From assembly GCA_013397795.1 (NCBI GenBank), contig VZTJ01000753.1, positions 1,730,262 through 1,794,261 on the forward strand: a stretch of DNA of 64,000 nucleotides, given 5' to 3'. The first letter of the stretch is position 1; each line of letters opens with the position of its first letter. The notes under the pieces were generated by a model. That model was not told the DNA's origin, ran no database searches, and was given only the letters and a program-made list of their open reading frames with translations. Both the position numbers and the translations under genes were made by a program. This document shows, one piece after another, positions 59,101 to 64,000 of the stretch. This DNA is from Orthonyx spaldingii (lineage: Eukaryota > Chordata > Aves > Passeriformes > Orthonychidae).

Positions 59101-60099
59101 CCAGTTCTCCCCCTTCTCTCTCCCCAGTCCTGAGAATAGCTCAGGACCCAGAAAAAAGCTCTAGGACTGGGTCTCATCCTCTCAGTGAACCGTTCTGACC
59201 GGAGGGTAACCTCATGGGATTAATGCTGCTTTTGTCTATGACATCATGTAACACCAAACGAAAAAGTATCTGATTCTTCTGAAAATCAAAGAGACATGAT
59301 TAAACAGAATATAACAGCCTGGGAATGTAGAAAAGAAAGTTTGAATAAAAGGTCAGAGAAAGATCAGGCATCAGCTCTCGCTCTCTGCAAAATGATAAAA
59401 CTAACAGGGAGTAGTGACTCAGCTTCCCCTGATCAAAAAGCTCCTTTCTTTGCAGTGTAAACAACTGTAGTCGGTGTTCTTGAAATCCCAGACTGAAACA
59501 TCAACCAACGCTGGAAAATAAGATTCCCCAGAATGCCTTCCCTATCCTAGGCATAACCTGTGGCTGTGTTTCAGGCGATTTTATTCCCTGTGACTGGGAT
59601 TCACTGTCTAAAAGTGGCTGTTGCATGAGTAGAAGGGAAAAAAGTTTTGTGTGTGGATTGTGACCTCAAGAGTGTGAAACAAATATTTTGTTTCAAATCA
59701 TCCCTTAACCCATTTCAGCAGTAAATTGAGTGACCAGTATTACAAACCAAGAAAAAAGTAGGAAAGTGTGGCTTTGGAGGAATGAATAAAAAGTGGAGCT
59801 AACAAAGAATAACTCTTCCAAGCTAAAGCTTGGTGTCTAATTTTTTTGCTGAATAACTTGTTTTGAAGAATAAGAGACTCCTGCTCTTGCCAGGTCCCTG
59901 CAGCTAGATTTTATAGCTACAATGAACAAGTATGCATCTGTGTAAATGCTCTTTAATTTTCTTTTTATATCATATTTACACTGCTCAGACAGTAAAACTG
60001 CTGAATGTTTTAATTAGCACTCCCATGGCTATGAAGTTGTTTGAAACTTTCAGGCGATGTGAAGAAGGCTGGCACACAAATAAAGGCTGCAGTCGCTCG
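59101..60099. other. Intergenic, no gene seen
   Basis: About 1 kb of AT-rich unique sequence with no named element. Its right part (59990-60099) runs into the CpG-dense patch and carries TTTTAATTAGCAC. Confidence 0.6.
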
Positions 60100-60310
60100 A
60101 TGCTCACAAAGGGGGCGAGGTGTTTGAAGTGCACCAATTGTATTTGTTTTGGGCTGGGGACCGGCCGTAGGGCGGCCGGAGTGCGCCGAGCGCCGGATTC
60201 CTCAGCCCTTACACACAGCGCTCAGCACCGACCCGCAGCGTGGGCAGTGTTCCTTGGACTGGCGCTGCATCCCGCGGGACGCCTCCCAGGAGCCTGCGCT
60301 GCTCAGCCTG
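60100..60310. promoter_or_regulatory. CpG-island-like patch
   Basis: About twenty CpG in roughly 210 bases, with GACCGGCCGTAGGGCGGCCG, GTGCGCCGAGCGCCGG and CATCCCGCGGGACGCC. It sits beside an AT-rich stretch with CACCAATTG (CCAAT-like) at about 60132. The + strand ORF through it (59932-60477) has a composition-driven sequence. Promoter or enhancer function is inference. Confidence 0.4.
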
Positions 60311-60536
60311 AGCTCAGGGTTGCAAAGTCAGGCTCAGGGAGAGCTGGAGCCTGTTCCTGCTCGAAGGTGGTTTCACCAGCATTTTCCACCTGTGGAAGCG
60401 GAGGTGGGGAAAGTTTCGCCCTCAACGTTTTCAGAAATTCCCCAGTGAGGTTATTAAGAAGAAATCAAGTAGTTTGAATGAAATGAAAGCTCTCTATGGA
60501 ATTCTTGTTTTTATTAATGTAATTTTAATGTAATTT

Positions 60537-60596
60537 TCATAGACTTATAGAATAAATGAGGCTGGAAAACACCTCGGGAGGCCATACAGTCCAGCC
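60537..60596 (-). mobile_element. CR1 LINE 3' tip, diverged
   Basis: CATAGACTTATAGAATAAAT followed by GGCTGGAAAACACCTC and CAGTCCAGCCTCATT follows the reverse complement of the CR1 end (tail, then GGTTGGAAAAGACCT, then GTCCAACCT). It is short and degraded. Confidence 0.55.
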
Positions 60597-63098
60597 TCAT
60601 TAAGAACAGTATTTTGCATGTAAATGTGGAGCTTGCAAAACCTGCTGGCTGCCGAGTATCTCCTTGTTTATTGTAGAACACATACAACTGTGCAAACTGT
60701 CTAACACTGGCCTGTCAATTCATTTCAGCCCCAGTCCAGCCCTTGGGGAGGAGAGCAGCTCCTCTGTGTGGACTCTGTCAGCACAGTTGCTAATCACCAG
60801 AGGACCAACTGTGCCACTGGAAGAAGACTGCAAGAGATGATCTAATGCAACTCCTGTATTGACACAGGACCAAAAATCTCATGCTATGTGGGCTTGCAGT
60901 GCAGACATTTGTCCCCAAAGACCTAAACTGAAACTGTGGATGGAGTTGTGGCTTTTTATAATGTCCCCTGGAAGTTTCATAGCTCAAATATTAATCTGAC
61001 AAGTGATTGGTCTTAGCATCCCCCTAAAGACCAAAGGAACAGTCTTTCACTTGGCCTTGGAGAGAAAAAGGAAAATGTTGGGACACAGCAAGTAAATAAG
61101 CTCAGGGACTTGAGAAGGCTGGTAAAAAGGATGAGAATTTATTAAATTTATAGTTCAGGTGAGTGTTAGAAAAAGTATAACAAGAAAAAAAAGAAAAACA
61201 AACAAAAAGGGAAATTGTAGGTAAAATAAACTAAGATGACAAGTAGTGACAGAAAAACGATTTTTTTCATGTTTCTTCAAACAAAAAAGAGGTGATTAGG
61301 AGAACATGGAGGGGATTGTACTGAAGAGGGTATTTGTCGCTTCTGTGTATGAGGTGTCATAAGGGTGAGATTTGGTCTGAAGAACCACAGGCCAAAGAGC
61401 AAAGCAAAACCTGAAACACTCATTTGCTGAAAAACCTCCAAGTTTCATTAACATTACATTTTTAGTAGTTTGGATTCTCAAGTTTTAATGTAATTGCATT
61501 TTTCTATCTGAATTCTGGTTTGAGGTCAGCTTCTGATTCTTGCCATCTTGTGGTGTGGTGTTGCACTGCGACCATCCCTCAGCTCCTCTGCAGATATAGC
61601 AGCTGTAAAACACTGTGCTTTCATAAAGGTCTCACTGGAAAAAAAAAAAGGCCCTTTCTTTGATGATTTGTTTCTATAATTTGCAGTATTTTTACTGTGC
61701 CTAGGTCTTCATTTAAACTCGGTTTCTCTCTTTGTTTCCCCAGTTCTCAGAAGGAGTCCAAACTATTCCCAGTCTGGCACCCAAGACTGACAGAAATCAC
61801 CTCTCTCCAAACCTCCTTCTAGTCTGAACTCTTGGGCCATTTCCTACTTATATAGTCACAGAGTCTCCACACTCTTCTTGAAGCTGTTCTTGGATTTGGA
61901 ATACTCCAGTTCATCATAGTCTGCACTGTATCTCAGACACTCCTTTACCAAAGCTAAGACCATTATTTAAATAATAGGCAGCTGTACAGCTCAAGCTCCT
62001 GTCCTCCTACCTTTCTTATCTTACCCTTCCATCCTCCCCAGGACTGTACACTTTTAAGCTGGAGATAGAGAAGAAATGACAGACCTCTGGAACCCACAGG
62101 CTTTAAAGGGAGCCCCTATACTCTTGCAATGCTCTTGAGTGCAGCAGTCCACATCTAGGAGCCAAGTCCCACAGAGTTACCACAGGTGTTTCCTATTTTT
62201 AATATTCTAAATATCAGGCATGTGTGCTATTAGTGACATGCTTTCGTGCTTCAAGGTGCTGGAAAATGATTAATGTATAAGGGTGTCTACTGCCAGCATC
62301 TGATCCAAGTTCACTGACTCTCAGTTAACCGGTTAGGAAAAGTCATGTCTCATGCAGTAGTTCTGTCTCAGCAACCTTCTTCATTGATGGGTCTCCACGG
62401 AAGACATCTGAGGCTTTGCTGACTTTCAGTTCATCTCAAATTTTTCCAATCATAGTAAGAGTTGAGTGATTTTGACACGGGGGTCCTCTCTCTCCCAGTT
62501 TGCCAGAATGATGACTTCATCCTGAGCTTGAAGAACTTGGAGGTCAGTCAAAAAGATGTCTTACTAACTGGCTTACCTAAGGCTGGCCAGCTGTGGCTGT
62601 CCTCACTATCTGATAAGCCTGGGACCCAGTGAGAAAGAACCTGTGAGTAACAAGTCTGCAGAGGCAGTAGTCCTGTTTAACAGGATTCTGATAATGAGTT
62701 TGGACTGTATTCCTCCAGTTATATTGTGAGGAAAAAAACCATCCTCAGGTGACTTAGTTTGTAGGCCTGGTTGCAAAAAGTTGCAAGAGAGGGAGAAATT
62801 AAATATATGGGTTTACTTAAAAAAAATAAATTCAAACTCAAAGTTTATGTCAAAGTTTCATTAGTTTGTTTGTTTGCTTGCTTGTTTTTTTAAAACAACA
62901 GCAACAAAAAACAATCCAAAAACCTCCAAACCAGAGCTGAGAGCCAAGTGAAGCCATGAATAAAGAAGAAGCTTCTTTGCTGCAGGATTTTGATCAATAT
63001 CCGCAAGCTATATCCAAATACATGAATTTTGTGCCTCTGTGTGTATCCTTGGGAGGATTTAAGAAAGCTTATGCTGTTCATTATTGGACATGGAATGT
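60597..63098. other. Intergenic, no gene seen
   Basis: About 2.5 kb. A pyrimidine-biased block lies at about 61730-62060. A TTTG/CTTG-type run lies at 62863-62887. I see no ORF of interest. Confidence 0.6.
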
Positions 63099-63293
63099 AG
63101 AATCATAAAATGGATCATAGAAAGTTTTGGGTTGTAAGAGACCTTAAAGATGATCTGATTCCAACCCCATTGCCATAGGCAGGGTCACCTTCCACTAGAC
63201 CAGGTTTCTCAATGCCTCGTCCATCCTGGCCTTGAACACTGCCAGAGATGGGGCATCCACAACTTCTCTAGGCAACCTGCTCCAGTACCTCAA
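63099..63293 (-). mobile_element. CR1 LINE 3' end, minus strand
   Basis: It begins AGAATCATAAAATGGATC and continues with GAGACCTTAAAGATGATC, CAGGGTCACCTTCCACTAGA, CCTGGCCTTGAACACTGCCA and GGGGCATCCACAACTTCTCT in the exact order of a reversed avian CR1 3' end. It is fairly well preserved and 5'-truncated. Confidence 0.95.
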
Positions 63294-63975
63294 AATGTAT
63301 TGTGCTTTGCATTGTCTGATACGTTAAAAACCCCTTGAGTGGTAGTAGATGACCTGAGGAGAATCTGAATAGGTTTCACCAATACCTCTGCGTTCAGGAA
63401 AAGTTATTTTTCTTGCAGCTGGTATAAATTTTAGCTTTGGTGAGTTTTTTGTCCTCTTCAGGAAAAAAGTGAGTAACAGCACCATTTCTAAGATAAAATG
63501 TGCAGTGCACAAGCAAAGCACTGAAATAACAGCTCCCTCTCTCCTGCCAGTGGCAATGAGCTGTGTGCTGACTGATCAGGGCCATACAGAGAGCAGGAGC
63601 TGCACAGAGTACAAGGATAATGAAGACCTAAGACTTCATGCCGGCCAAAGGAAAAGCCTGAAAAATAAAGGCACTGTGGGTTGTCTTTCCGTCACATCCA
63701 GAGCTGCACTTGACAACCACAAGGACTGAGTGCCCTGCACTCTCAGCCTGCCTCCATACAGATAGAGGATGTTCAGTACTGCCCATCTTCTTCCCACTTC
63801 CACCTATTTGTTGTTTTTTTGGGTTTTTTAATTGTAGTGAAGGCTACTCAAGCTAGGGGAAGGCAAGGGTAGAGTACGGGAAATGGTGAGATAAAACCTC
63901 TCCTCACTCAGATTTGCCACAGACTCACTGCAAGACACAGCTGCTTGATAATACATGCTACAAGTCTGAATCATA
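63294..63975. other. Intergenic, no gene seen
   Basis: About 0.7 kb with nothing recognisable. The 86-codon ORF at 63469-63729 has no known similarity. Confidence 0.6.
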
Positions 63976-64000
63976 ACACACACACACACACACACACACA
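63976..64000 (+). repeat. Microsatellite (CA)n, cut by the window end
   Basis: Twelve CA units up to the last base; the true length is unknown. Confidence 0.95.

Noticed and set aside
59932..60477. 181-codon + strand ORF across the second CpG patch
   Set aside because: Same reason: composition-driven, no recognised similarity.
35000..64000. Search for a second gene, tRNA, rRNA, CRISPR array or prokaryotic-type system
   Set aside because: None found; the interval shows only vertebrate non-coding DNA and retroelement fragments.

Overview
The window is a vertebrate nuclear segment, most likely from a bird. It holds the 3' two thirds of TGFB2 (transforming growth factor beta-2) on the + strand, followed by about 29 kb with no recognisable protein gene. 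The bird assignment rests on CR1 LINE fragments ending in the avian CR1 3' signature (repeats of ATTCTATG), an avian ERVL-type solo LTR, and a TGFB2 protein whose differences from human resemble the chicken orthologue. The exact lineage cannot be read from the sequence. There are three runs of N, so this is a draft or short-read type assembly.

Layout. 1-11466 is the 3' part of TGFB2 intron 1; exon 1 (signal peptide and first ~115 residues) lies upstream of the window. Six coding exons follow: 11467-11630, 26380-26512, 26631-26741, 28477-28651, 29215-29368 and 31214-31372 (stop TAA at 31370-31372). All have consensus GT/AG borders and compatible phases, and together they give 297 complete C-terminal residues: most of the latency-associated peptide, the furin site RRKKR, and the whole 112-residue mature cytokine with nine cysteines. 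The 3'UTR starts at 31373. It is AU-rich, with an ARE nonamer, a miR-141/200a seed site, and poly(A) signals that would end it at about 31.7, 32.2 or 34.75 kb.

The interval from about 34.75 to 64 kb is intergenic: dispersed CR1 pieces, one solo LTR with an exact 5-bp target-site duplication (39004-39576), microsatellites, AT-rich stretches that could be conserved non-coding elements, and two CpG-dense patches (about 55.88-56.15 kb and 60.10-60.31 kb). A third CpG-dense patch, at about 32.77-33.07 kb inside the putative long 3'UTR, ends in a good splice-donor sequence. These three patches are the best candidates for undescribed non-coding transcription or regulation here. I found no bacterial-type system, CRISPR array, rRNA, tRNA or second protein-coding gene. 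The many open reading frames of 60-200 codons look like chance ORFs.

Organisation of function: one secreted cytokine gene makes a proprotein that furin cuts into LAP and a mature dimer. The surrounding non-coding DNA is probably its introns, post-transcriptional control region and downstream regulatory landscape; the last is inference.
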